Below, one piece after another: positions 34,395 to 42,598 of a DNA stretch of 64,000 nucleotides; position 1 is the first letter of the stretch; each line of letters opens with the position of its first letter. The notes under the pieces were generated by a model that ran no database searches, was not told where the DNA came from, and saw nothing but the letters and a program-made list of their open reading frames with translations. This DNA comes from Nonomuraea jabiensis (GTDB lineage Bacteria > Actinomycetota > Actinomycetes > Streptosporangiales > Streptosporangiaceae): assembly GCF_014204795.1 (NCBI RefSeq), contig NZ_JACHMB010000001.1, positions 12,428,501 to 12,492,500 of the forward strand, in the 5' to 3' direction. The position numbers were made by a program, and so were the translations under genes.

Positions 34395-35121
34395 GCGTGC
34401 GGGGCATGCGCGCCTCGATGCCGTCGAGGAGCAGCTCGAGGCCGTACTGGAAGCGCTCCTCGCCGTCGTCGGCGATCAGGGCGTCCACGAACTTGGTGAT
34501 GTGCGGGAACCGCGCCGCCGGCAGCGCCCGGTAGTAGCCGGCGATCTGGCCGACGAAGGACTCGAAGTATTCCTGCGGGTCGCTGAGGCCGGCCGCGCGC
34601 ATCCTGGTGAAGTGGACGGAGCCCTCGTACGCGTCGCTGACGACGTACAGGGAGATCCGGTCCATCGACAGGGCCGCGTCCCTCGGCGACATGCCGGCCT
34701 CGATCAGCAGCCCGAAGACGAACTCGCCCATGCGGACCGAGTTCTCCCCCGTGGGGATGTTGGCCAGCGCCACCCGGGCCAGGTCGGCGTGCTTCGCCAG
34801 CACGCGGTGCACCTCCACCATGTACTCCCGCAGCTGCTCCTTCCAGCGGCCCGGATCACGCTCCGGCAGCCGGATCTCGCTGAGCACCCGGTCGTAGACC
34901 AGCTCCAGCAGCTCCTCCTTGTTCGCCACGTGCGCGTAGAGGGAGGCGGGCCCGGTGTCGAACTCCTGGGCCACGCGTCTCATGCTCAGCGCGTCGAGCC
35001 CTTCGGCGTCGAGGATCCGCAGCCCGGCCTCGACGATCAGGTCCTGGCTGAGCTGCCGCCTGAGCTGGGCCGGCTTGCGCGACTTACGCCAGGGGGGGAG
35101 GGGGACGTCCTCGGTTGCCAT
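34390..35121 (-). CDS. TetR-family regulator
   Basis: 243 aa. The helix-turn-helix is at about residues 25-70 (SQDLIVEAGLRILDAEGLDAL then SMRRVAQEFDTGPASLYAHV). The C-terminal half matches the TetR_C group found in actinobacterial efflux regulators. It is divergent from a DHA2 exporter across a 97-bp gap packed with CGAAC/GTTCG palindromes, so it very likely represses both genes. A second MFS and an enolase-like gene follow on its own strand. Confidence 0.85.
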   Translation of the reverse strand: MATEDVPLPPWRKSRKPAQLRRQLSQDLIVEAGLRILDAEGLDALSMRRVAQEFDTGPASLYAHVANKEELLELVYDRVLSEIRLPERDPGRWKEQLREYMVEVHRVLAKHADLARVALANIPTGENSVRMGEFVFGLLIEAGMSPRDAALSMDRISLYVVSDAYEGSVHFTRMRAAGLSDPQEYFESFVGQIAGYYRALPAARFPHITKFVDALIADDGEERFQYGLELLLDGIEARMPRTP

Positions 35122-35206
35122 ACGAACACTGTACTTGACACGAACGCTGTTCGCCACTAAAACGGTGTTCGTAGCGAACAGCGTTCGTTCATAGAACACC
35201 GTTTTT
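35122..35206. promoter_or_regulatory. Operator array between tetR and the DHA2 exporter
   Basis: CGAACGCTGTTCG (35141-35153) and its exact reverse complement CGAACAGCGTTCG (35175-35187) are each palindromic (5-bp arms, 3-nt spacer). GTTCGTAGCGAAC (35168-35180) overlaps the second. An outer pair of perfect 12-bp arms, AAAACGGTGTTC (35159-35170) and GAACACCGTTTT (35194-35205), encloses it. A half-site CGAAC lies at 35123. The start codons of both divergent genes are within 15 bp of the ends. Confidence 0.75.
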
Positions 35207-35218
35207 AAGGAGCCCCCC

Positions 35219-36664
35219 ATGACAGTCACCGCCTCAGCGGCGACGACCGAGACCCAGCCCTACCGCTGGCGCTGGGTCGCACTGTTCGTGATCCTGGCCG
35301 CCGAGGTCATGGATCTGCTCGACGCGCTCGTCACCACGATCGCCGCCCCCACCATCCAGAAGGAGCTGGGCGGCAGCGACAGCGTCGTGCAGTGGCTCGG
35401 CGCCGGATACACCCTGGCCATGGCCGTCGGCCTGATCACCGGCGGGCGCCTCGGCGACCTGTTCGGCAGGAAGCGCATGTTCGTGATCGGCGCGCTGGGC
35501 TTCACCGCCGCCTCGCTGCTGTGCGGCGTCGCGATGAGCCCGGAGATGCTGATCGCGAGCCGGGTGCTGCAGGGCCTGTTCGGGGCGGTCATGCTCCCGC
35601 AGGGCCTCGGGCTGATCAAGGAGATGTTCCCGCCGCAGGACATGGGCAAGGCCTTCGGCATGTTCGGCCCGGTCATGACGATCTCGTCGGTGGGCGGTCC
35701 CGTGCTGGCCGGATGGCTGGTCGACGCCGACTTCTTCGGTACGGGCTGGCGCATGATCTTCCTGATCAACCTGCCGATCGGCCTGGCCGCCGCGCTGGCC
35801 GGCCTGCGCTTCCTGCCCGAGTACCGCCTCTCGAACGCCACCAGGCTCGACCTCGTCGGCGTCGCCCTCGTCTCCCTGGCCTCGTTCCTGCTGATCTACC
35901 CGCTCATCCAGGGCCGCGAGCTGGGCTGGCCCGCGTGGACGTTCGTGTCCATGGCGGCCTCGATCGTGATGTTCGCGATCTTCGGCCAGTACGAGGCGCG
36001 CCGCGCCAGGTCCGGCAAGGACCCGCTGGTCACGCCCGGGCTCTTCCGCAAGCGCGCCTTCACCGGCGGTCTGGTCGCCGGCCTGGCCTTCTTCTCCGGC
36101 ATGATGGGCCTCGGCCTCGTCTTCAACCTCTACACCCAGCTCGGCCTCGGCTTCACCCCGCTCGAGGCCGGTCTCACCGGGCTGCCGCAGGCGCTCGGCG
36201 GCGTCGCCGGCTTCGGGCTGGCGATGTCCGGCCTGCAGGAGAAGCTGGGCCGCGGCCTGCTGCAGATCGGCACCGCCGTCATGGCCGCGGGCGCGGCCGC
36301 GCTCGCCCTGACCATCCACCTGGCCGGGGTCGACGTCAGCGGCTGGCAGCTCGCCCCCAGCCTCGCCTTCGTCGGCATCGGGATGGGCCTGACCATGGCG
36401 CCGTTCTTCGACATCGTGCTCGCCGGCGTCGAGCCGCACGAGTCGGGGTCGGCCTCCGGCACCCTGACCGCGATCCAGCAGCTCGGCGGCGCGCTCGGCA
36501 CCGCCGTGCTGGGGACGCTCTTCTTCAACCTGCTGGCGCGCCAGTGGAGCTTCGGCTCGTCGATGCAGGTCACCGTCTGGGTCGAGGTCGGGCTGCTGGC
36601 CCTGACGTTCGCCCTGTCCTACCTACTGCCGCGCAAGGCCAGGCCGGGCGAGTCCGGCCACTGA
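35219..36664 (+). CDS. DHA2-family MFS multidrug exporter
   Basis: 481-aa, 14-TM proton antiporter of the EmrB/QacA type. MDLLDALVTTIAAPTIQKELG in TM1 (normally LDxTIVNVALP), GGRLGDLFGRKRMFV in loop 2-3, and RVLQGLFGAVMLPQGLGLI in TM5 are the family motifs. AAGGAG precedes the ATG. Expression is probably repressed by the divergent TetR protein through the operator array and induced by an exported drug or metabolite. Confidence 0.9.
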   Translation: MTVTASAATTETQPYRWRWVALFVILAAEVMDLLDALVTTIAAPTIQKELGGSDSVVQWLGAGYTLAMAVGLITGGRLGDLFGRKRMFVIGALGFTAASLLCGVAMSPEMLIASRVLQGLFGAVMLPQGLGLIKEMFPPQDMGKAFGMFGPVMTISSVGGPVLAGWLVDADFFGTGWRMIFLINLPIGLAAALAGLRFLPEYRLSNATRLDLVGVALVSLASFLLIYPLIQGRELGWPAWTFVSMAASIVMFAIFGQYEARRARSGKDPLVTPGLFRKRAFTGGLVAGLAFFSGMMGLGLVFNLYTQLGLGFTPLEAGLTGLPQALGGVAGFGLAMSGLQEKLGRGLLQIGTAVMAAGAAALALTIHLAGVDVSGWQLAPSLAFVGIGMGLTMAPFFDIVLAGVEPHESGSASGTLTAIQQLGGALGTAVLGTLFFNLLARQWSFGSSMQVTVWVEVGLLALTFALSYLLPRKARPGESGH

Positions 36665-36706
36665 CGCCCCGTGGCGGGGCGCACGGCGAGCCGGCCGCAT
36701 GACGGC

Positions 36707-37846
36707 TCATACCGCGAGGTGACGCTCGGCCCACCGCGCGATGTCGCGCCGCTCGATCGCGGCGGCCATCAGGTCGGGGAAAGCGTCGGGCGTGCACGCG
36801 AAGGCGGGCACGCCCATCGCGGCCAGCGCGGCGGCGTTCTCGTGGTCGTAGAACGGCGCGCCCTCGTCGGAGAGCGCCAGCAGCACGATCACCTGGACGC
36901 CGGCCTGCGTCATCGCGGCCACCCGGCGCAGCATCTCCGCCCTGACGCCGCCCTCGTAGAGATCGCTGATCAGGATGAAGATCGAATCGGTGGGCCGGGT
37001 GATGAGGCCCTGGCAGTAGGCGATGGCCCGGTTGATGTCGGTGCCGCCCCCGAGCTGGGTGCCGAACAGCAGCTCCACCGGATCGTGCAGCTGGTCGGTG
37101 AGGTCCACCACCGCCGTGTCGAACACCACCAGCGACGTCTTCAGCGACCGCGTCGAGGCCAGCACCGCGCCGAACACGCTCGAATAGACCACCGAGGCCG
37201 CCATCGACCCGCTCTGGTCGATGCAGAGCACCACCTCGCGCTGCACCGACCGCTGCCTGCGGGCGTAGCCGACGAGCCGCGAGGGCACGACGGTGTTCCT
37301 CTCCGGCAGGTAGTTCTTGAGATTGGCCCTGATCGTCCGGTCCCAGTCGATGTCGGCCACCCGCTTGGGGCGATGCGTCCTGGCCGAACGGTCGAGCGCG
37401 CCGGTCACGGCGGCCCTGGTTTTCTGGGCCAGCCTGCGTTCGAGCTCGTCCACCACCTTGCGCACCACGGCCCTGGCCGACTCGCGGGCCTGGTCGGGCA
37501 TGACGCGGTTGAGCGCGAGCAGCGTGCCGACGAGGTGCACGTCCGGCTCGACCGCCTCCAGCATCTCGGGCTCCAGGAGGAGCCTGGTGAGGTTGAGCTT
37601 CTCGATGGCGTCCTTCTGCATGACCTGGACGACCGTGGAGGGGAAGTACGTGCGGATGTCGCCGAGCCAGCGGGCCACCCGGGGCGCGGACGCGCCGAGC
37701 CCGCCCTCCCTGCCGCCCTGGTCGTAGACGGCCGACAGCGCGGCGTCCATCCGCGAGTCCAGGCCCTCCAGGCCGAGCCCGGTGCCGTCGGCGTCGCCGC
37801 CGCCCAGCACCAGCCGCCACCTGCGCAGGCGCTCGTCGTCGGTCAT
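36707..37846 (-). CDS. VWA-domain protein of the MoxR cluster
   Basis: 379 aa. The N-terminal 190 residues are helical; the C-terminal von Willebrand A domain has a full MIDAS metal site: D-Q-S-G-S in VLCIDQSGSMA, Thr in GGGTDINRA and Asp in ILISDLYEGG. VWA proteins partnered with MoxR ATPases act as adaptors that present targets to the AAA+ ring. No signal peptide, so it is cytosolic. It is the last gene of the five-gene operon; its ATG overlaps the DUF5682 stop (ATGA). Confidence 0.8.
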   Translation of the reverse strand: MTDDERLRRWRLVLGGGDADGTGLGLEGLDSRMDAALSAVYDQGGREGGLGASAPRVARWLGDIRTYFPSTVVQVMQKDAIEKLNLTRLLLEPEMLEAVEPDVHLVGTLLALNRVMPDQARESARAVVRKVVDELERRLAQKTRAAVTGALDRSARTHRPKRVADIDWDRTIRANLKNYLPERNTVVPSRLVGYARRQRSVQREVVLCIDQSGSMAASVVYSSVFGAVLASTRSLKTSLVVFDTAVVDLTDQLHDPVELLFGTQLGGGTDINRAIAYCQGLITRPTDSIFILISDLYEGGVRAEMLRRVAAMTQAGVQVIVLLALSDEGAPFYDHENAAALAAMGVPAFACTPDAFPDLMAAAIERRDIARWAERHLAV

Positions 37847-40179
37847 CCGTCCGCCTTTCCGAGGATCGCCAGCACGGTCGCCACGGCCGCCGCCGCGCGC
37901 CGCTCGTCCACGTCCTGCCGCTCGTCCCGCGCACCGCTCCCGGCCGAGCGGACGCGCTCGCCGATCGCCCGGCGCTCGGGCGCGGCGAACCCGCCGAACG
38001 TGCGGCGCAGCAGCGGCAGCACGTCGGTGAACTGCTCGCCGGACAGCCCCGTGAGCCACCCGTCCACCAGGCTCAGCAGCCGGGGATCGTGCACCAGCAG
38101 CAGCCCGCCGCCCGCCAGGAACCCCTCGACCCACGCCGCCGCCCTGGCCGGGACCTGCCCCCTGGACATCGCCCTGGCCATGCGGTCGCCCGCGTCGTCG
38201 AGCTCCCCCGCATCGAGCAGGATCCTGACGAGCCGCCCTTCGATGAGCCCGTGCAGGTCCTGCCGGTCGCTGACGCCCCGCAGGGTGACCAGCCACCGGC
38301 TCCGCGGCGACACCTCCTCGCCGCCACCGTCCGTCTCCAGCAGCGCGACGGCCGCCTGCACGGCGTCCACGTGCTTGAGCAGGCCGGCGGCCGCGTCGTC
38401 GTCCAGCCCCGTCACCGCGACCGGCAGCCCCACGCAGATCCGCTCCAGCATCGAACGGACGATCACCGCCAGCCCCTCGGCCGAGGTGCCGCGCACGTCG
38501 CCGTAGCGGTGGGCGCGCACCATCGCGGGCAGGGCCGCCATCAGGTGCGTCACGTCGGTGTCCAGCGCCGCCTTGGCCGACAGCGCCGCCAGCACCTCGG
38601 GCAGCGCCTGCGGCAGGTCGGCCAGCAGGCACTGCTCGACCAGCGCGGTCAGCTCCGCCAGGGCCGTCCGGTCCGTCGCGGCCAGGTCCCTGGCCCGCTG
38701 CGCCGCCGCCCCGGCCACGGTGGTGCCCAGCGCGGCCTGCTCGATGAGCGCCAGGTCGTGCTCGGGCCGCCACCGCAGCGTCCACGTCTCCCTGAACGTG
38801 CCCTTCCCGCGCGACTCGCCCAGCGCGCCCCAGTCGACGCCGAGCAGCCCGAGCCGGTGCAGCAGATGGCTGCGGTCGAGGTCGAGCGGTTTGCGCAGGT
38901 CGAGGTCGATCTCACGGTCGAGCGCCTCCGGCCTGAGCCGCAGCCGCCGCTGCTGGTCGCGCAGGTCCCGCTGGAGCGGCACCATCGGGGTGCCGTCGGT
39001 GACCTGGCCGAGCCGGTCGCCGACGACCATGCGCCGCTGGATCAGCTCGACGGCCAGGTCGTCGCCCTCGCACAGCACGGCCCTGGCCGCCTCGGTGACC
39101 TCGCCGAGCCCGGCCAGGGGCCTGCCGCGCAGGGTGGCCAGGGTGTGCGCGAGGCGTACGGACTCGATGACGTGCGCGGACGACACCGCCAGCCCCTCGT
39201 CGCGCAGCACCGCGGCGGCCTCGGCCAGCCACCGCTCCACGGGCCGGTCGGGCGCTCCGAACAGGTGGTGGTACCAGCCGGGCGAGGTGATCCCCGCGCC
39301 GTAGCCGCTCCACGAGGCCAGCCGCCCGTACGTCCACGGCACCCACGTCAGCTCGGCCTTGACCTTGGGCAGCCCGCGCAGAATCGCATTGTCCCTGGCG
39401 GCGGGCGGGAGCGGGCCGGTCAGCGCGGGGACGTGCCAGGCGCCGCAGATCACCGCGATCCGCTCGTAGCCCTCCTTGAGGGCCGCGCGGAGGGTCCTGC
39501 GCATGTACGCCTCGCGCCTGGCCTCCCGCTCGTCCGGTTCATAGCCCTCGCGTACGGCGGCCATGGCCTCGGCGATCACCTCGAAGGGGGTGTCGCCGCG
39601 GTGCTCGACGACGTCCTCCCACCAGCGTTCGGGGTCGTCGTATCCGGCGGCGGCGGCGAGCGAGCCGATGGGATCGGCCCGCAGACCGGACGTCTCGTCG
39701 CGGCCTTCGTCCTCGATCTCCTTTTCGTCCTCGTTCTCGCCCCGCTTCTCGTCCCGGTCTTCGCTCTCCGCCAGCGAATGGGCCGCCGGGAGGTCGCAGA
39801 AGCGCACCGGGACGCCGGCCGCGGTGCCGTACAGGATGGCCTGCCACTCGGGCGAGAACGCGGCGAACGGCCAGAACGCGGCCCGCGCGGGCGCCCCCGG
39901 CACGTGGGCCAGCAGCGCGACGGGCGGCTCCAGCTCGGGCGCGAGCGTGACGAGCGGGTCGGCCTCGGGCGGGCCTTCGATGAGGATGGCGTCGGGGCGC
40001 AGGCGTTCGAGCTCCCGCCGCACGGCCCGCGCGGAGCCCGGCCCGTGGTGCCGCACGCCGAGCACCGAGACAGTAGGCCCGCCCGCGACGCCTGGGGCCG
40101 AGACGGCCGGCCCGCCCGCGACGCCTGGGGCCGAGACGGCCGGCCCGCCCGCGACGCCTGGGACCGGGAGGGTGCTCAT
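37843..40179 (-). CDS. DUF5682 protein (TIKI/TraB-like motifs) of the MoxR cluster
   Basis: 778 aa. After a Gly/Ala/Pro/Val-rich start made of an 11-residue repeat, VLGVRHHGPGS and AILIEGPPEAD appear, and about 220 residues on, AVICGAWHVPALTG. A G-x-x-H motif, an E-G-P loop and a second G-x-x-H near 250 residues later is the order in the TIKI/TraB/EreA/ChaN fold, so a metal-dependent hydrolase is possible (inference). A long helical C-terminal part follows. An acidic, Glu/Lys/Asp-rich insert lies near residues 135-160. Family name is recalled from gene order; the biological role is unknown. ATGA overlaps on both sides. Confidence 0.7.
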   Translation of the reverse strand: MSTLPVPGVAGGPAVSAPGVAGGPAVSAPGVAGGPTVSVLGVRHHGPGSARAVRRELERLRPDAILIEGPPEADPLVTLAPELEPPVALLAHVPGAPARAAFWPFAAFSPEWQAILYGTAAGVPVRFCDLPAAHSLAESEDRDEKRGENEDEKEIEDEGRDETSGLRADPIGSLAAAAGYDDPERWWEDVVEHRGDTPFEVIAEAMAAVREGYEPDEREARREAYMRRTLRAALKEGYERIAVICGAWHVPALTGPLPPAARDNAILRGLPKVKAELTWVPWTYGRLASWSGYGAGITSPGWYHHLFGAPDRPVERWLAEAAAVLRDEGLAVSSAHVIESVRLAHTLATLRGRPLAGLGEVTEAARAVLCEGDDLAVELIQRRMVVGDRLGQVTDGTPMVPLQRDLRDQQRRLRLRPEALDREIDLDLRKPLDLDRSHLLHRLGLLGVDWGALGESRGKGTFRETWTLRWRPEHDLALIEQAALGTTVAGAAAQRARDLAATDRTALAELTALVEQCLLADLPQALPEVLAALSAKAALDTDVTHLMAALPAMVRAHRYGDVRGTSAEGLAVIVRSMLERICVGLPVAVTGLDDDAAAGLLKHVDAVQAAVALLETDGGGEEVSPRSRWLVTLRGVSDRQDLHGLIEGRLVRILLDAGELDDAGDRMARAMSRGQVPARAAAWVEGFLAGGGLLLVHDPRLLSLVDGWLTGLSGEQFTDVLPLLRRTFGGFAAPERRAIGERVRSAGSGARDERQDVDERRAAAAVATVLAILGKADG
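40076..40170 (-). repeat. 33-bp tandem repeat at the start of the DUF5682 gene
   Basis: Two perfect copies and one partial copy of a 33-bp unit (40076-40108, 40109-40141, then 40142 on). In frame, it encodes repeats of GVAGGPAVSAP before the first conserved motif. Copy number is likely to vary between strains. Confidence 0.85.
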
Positions 40180-41240
40180 GACACCTCGCGGCAGGCGCGG
40201 TAGAAGTCGCGCCAGTCGGAGCGCTCGCGCACCACGGTCTCGAGGTATTCGCGCCACACGACCCGGTCGGAGACCGGCTCCTGGACCACGGCTCCCACGA
40301 TCCCGGCCGCCACGTCGGAGGGCCGCAGCACGCCGTCGCCGAAGTGGGCCGCCAGGGCGATGCCGCTGGTCAGCACCGAGATGGCCTCGGCCGTGGACAG
40401 GGTGCCGCTGGGCGACTTGACCTTGGTGCGCCCGTCCTCGGTGACGCCCGTGCGCAGCTCGCGGAACACCGTCACCACCCGCCGGATCTCGGCCAGCCCC
40501 GTCGTCGTCTCCGGCAGCTCCAGGGCGCGGCCGAGCTGGGTGACGCGGCGCGCGACGATGTCGACCTCCTCCTCGGCGGTGGCCGGGACCGGCAGCACGA
40601 CCGTGTTGAACCGGCGGCGCAGGGCGCTGGACAGCTCGTTGACGCCCCGGTCGCGGTCGTTGGCCGTGGCGATCACGTTGAAGCCGCGCTCGGCCTGGAC
40701 CTCGCGGTTGAGCTCGGGGATCGGCAGCGTCTTCTCCGACAGCACGGTGATCAGGGCGTCCTGCACGTCGGACGGCATGCGGGTGAGCTCCTCGACGCGG
40801 GCGACCCGGCCCTCGGCCATCGCGCGCATCACGGGCGACGGGGTCAAAGCCTCGATCGAGGGGCCTTCGGCCAGCAGCCTGGCGTAGTTCCAGCCGTAGC
40901 GGATGGCCTCCTCGGCGGTGCCCGCGGTGCCCTGCACGAGCAGCGTGGAGTCGCCGCTGATGGCGGCGGCCAGGTGTTCGGACAGCCAGGTCTTCGCCGT
41001 GCCGGGCACGCCGAGCAGCAGCAGCGCGCGGTCGGTGGCCAGCGTGGCGACGGCCACCTCGACGATGCGGCGCGCGCCCACGTATTTGGGGCTGACGCTG
41101 TCTCCGTCACCCAGGATGTACGTGGTCACGGCCCACGGGGAGAGCTTCCAGCCGGGCGGCCTGGGCCGGTCGTCGTCCTTGGCCAGGAAGGCCAGCTCCT
41201 CGGCGTACTGGTCTTCCGCGTGCGGACGCAGAACAGTCAT
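40176..41240 (-). CDS. MoxR-family AAA+ ATPase
   Basis: 354-aa ATPase. Walker A GVPGTAKTW (about residues 77-85), Walker B-like RVARVEELTRMP (Glu in place of Asp), sensor 1 NVIATANDRDRG and sensor 2 region SSALRRRFN. MoxR proteins are chaperone-like AAA+ that work with VWA partners to insert metals or remodel targets. It sits in the middle of the operon between DUF5691 and DUF5682; ATGA overlaps at both ends argue that all five proteins form one machine. Confidence 0.9.
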   Translation of the reverse strand: MTVLRPHAEDQYAEELAFLAKDDDRPRPPGWKLSPWAVTTYILGDGDSVSPKYVGARRIVEVAVATLATDRALLLLGVPGTAKTWLSEHLAAAISGDSTLLVQGTAGTAEEAIRYGWNYARLLAEGPSIEALTPSPVMRAMAEGRVARVEELTRMPSDVQDALITVLSEKTLPIPELNREVQAERGFNVIATANDRDRGVNELSSALRRRFNTVVLPVPATAEEEVDIVARRVTQLGRALELPETTTGLAEIRRVVTVFRELRTGVTEDGRTKVKSPSGTLSTAEAISVLTSGIALAAHFGDGVLRPSDVAAGIVGAVVQEPVSDRVVWREYLETVVRERSDWRDFYRACREVS

Positions 41241-42598
41241 GGGTGAAGCTCCTTGTACATGTCGGCACGGAAACGCAGTAGGGCGGCCACCTGCTGGACG
41301 GACTCCACGGGCGAGTAGCTCAGCGCCAGGGGGAACAGGCCCGGGTCGATGCGCTCGCCGGCCAGCTTGACCAGCTCGCCGAGGTTCCACGGCTGCGTGG
41401 TGGCCACCTTCACGATCTTGCGGAGGACTGCCGTGGCCAGGCCCTCGCGCCAGTGGGACGACACTCCGCCCAACACCATGATCAACTGACTGTCCAAATC
41501 ATGCTTTTTCACGAAATCGGCGGCTAGTTCCTGCTGCTCGTCGGGCGGCAGGGACTCCAGCAGGTCGGCGATCGGATCCCAGCCGAACATCGCCCGCGCC
41601 CACTCCGGGTCCTTCTGCAGCACGGCGGCGCGCACCCAGGCGGCCTTCACCTCGGCGTCCCAGTCGGGGATCTTCATCTTGAGCAGCGTCGCGGGCGGGT
41701 GACCCCAGATCGACAGCGGGGCGCGGGCGAGGATCTGCTGCAGCCACCAGGCCCGCTCGCCGATGCCCCGGGGCGGCTTGGGACGGATGCCGTCGCGTTC
41801 CATGGCCTTGTCGCAGGCTTGAGGGGCCTCGACGGCGATGACCTTCCGGGAGATGGTCACGCAGGCCCGCGCCCTTTCGGCCATGCGCCGGGACAGGCGC
41901 GAGCCGGGCAGGCGGGTGAGGAGGTTGGCGGCGGCCTGGCGCACCTCCCGGCGGCGGTCGTCGAGCGCGCTCTCCAGGAACGGCTCGTCGTCCATGCTCA
42001 GCCCGTCGGCCAGCACCTCCACGAACTCGGCCCGGTCGTCGGGCGTCTCCCGCTCCCATGTGCTCTCCAGCAGCCGCCTGGCCTGCGCGGGATCGGCCGT
42101 CCTGAGCGTGCGCAGGTGCGCCCGCCGGTCCGCGGCGCCGCCCAGCTCCCACGTCTCCCCGGTCGGCTCCTCCAGGAGGTAGTCCCAGGCGGGATTGAGC
42201 CCCGCCAGCCAACGGCCCCGCTGCCCGGCCAGGACTCCCAGGTGGACCCGGATCGAGCGATCCCGCCGTCCTTTCTCCAGGAGCTCGGGCAGCACGTACG
42301 GCGGCACCCTCCGGCCGGTGGCGGCGGCCGCGGCCAGCCATTCGGGCAGCAGCCGCTCGTGCTCACCACCCATGATCCGCACCAGCCGCTCCGCCGCCCG
42401 CCTCCCCACAGCCACCCGCTCCTCATCAGGAGCCGCCTGAACTTCGGGAAACGCGTCCCCCTGCCCGGCCGCGCCGGTCTTGCGCCCGGCTCTCCTGCGC
42501 GCCACTTCCACGGCGGCCGCATCGAGCAGATTGCCCTGGTACGGCCTGCGATCGGTCCCCACGAGCGCCGTCGAGGCCAGCTCCTCCCAGCCGGTCAC
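41237..42598 (-). CDS. DUF5691 helical-repeat protein of the MoxR cluster
   Basis: 453 aa, almost all alpha-helical with HEAT-like stretches (DDRRREVRQAAANLLTRLPGS, in pieces, and VRAAVLQKDPEWARAMF). It opens VTGWEELASTALVGTDRRP, a start typical of the family. No catalytic motif is seen, so a scaffold or recognition role is likely. GTG start overlaps the SWIM gene stop; its own stop overlaps the moxR start. Confidence 0.7.
   Translation of the reverse strand: MTGWEELASTALVGTDRRPYQGNLLDAAAVEVARRRAGRKTGAAGQGDAFPEVQAAPDEERVAVGRRAAERLVRIMGGEHERLLPEWLAAAAATGRRVPPYVLPELLEKGRRDRSIRVHLGVLAGQRGRWLAGLNPAWDYLLEEPTGETWELGGAADRRAHLRTLRTADPAQARRLLESTWERETPDDRAEFVEVLADGLSMDDEPFLESALDDRRREVRQAAANLLTRLPGSRLSRRMAERARACVTISRKVIAVEAPQACDKAMERDGIRPKPPRGIGERAWWLQQILARAPLSIWGHPPATLLKMKIPDWDAEVKAAWVRAAVLQKDPEWARAMFGWDPIADLLESLPPDEQQELAADFVKKHDLDSQLIMVLGGVSSHWREGLATAVLRKIVKVATTQPWNLGELVKLAGERIDPGLFPLALSYSPVESVQQVAALLRFRADMYKELHP

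Noticed and set aside
40076..40170. CRISPR-like repeats
   Set aside because: Head-to-tail coding repeats with no spacers.
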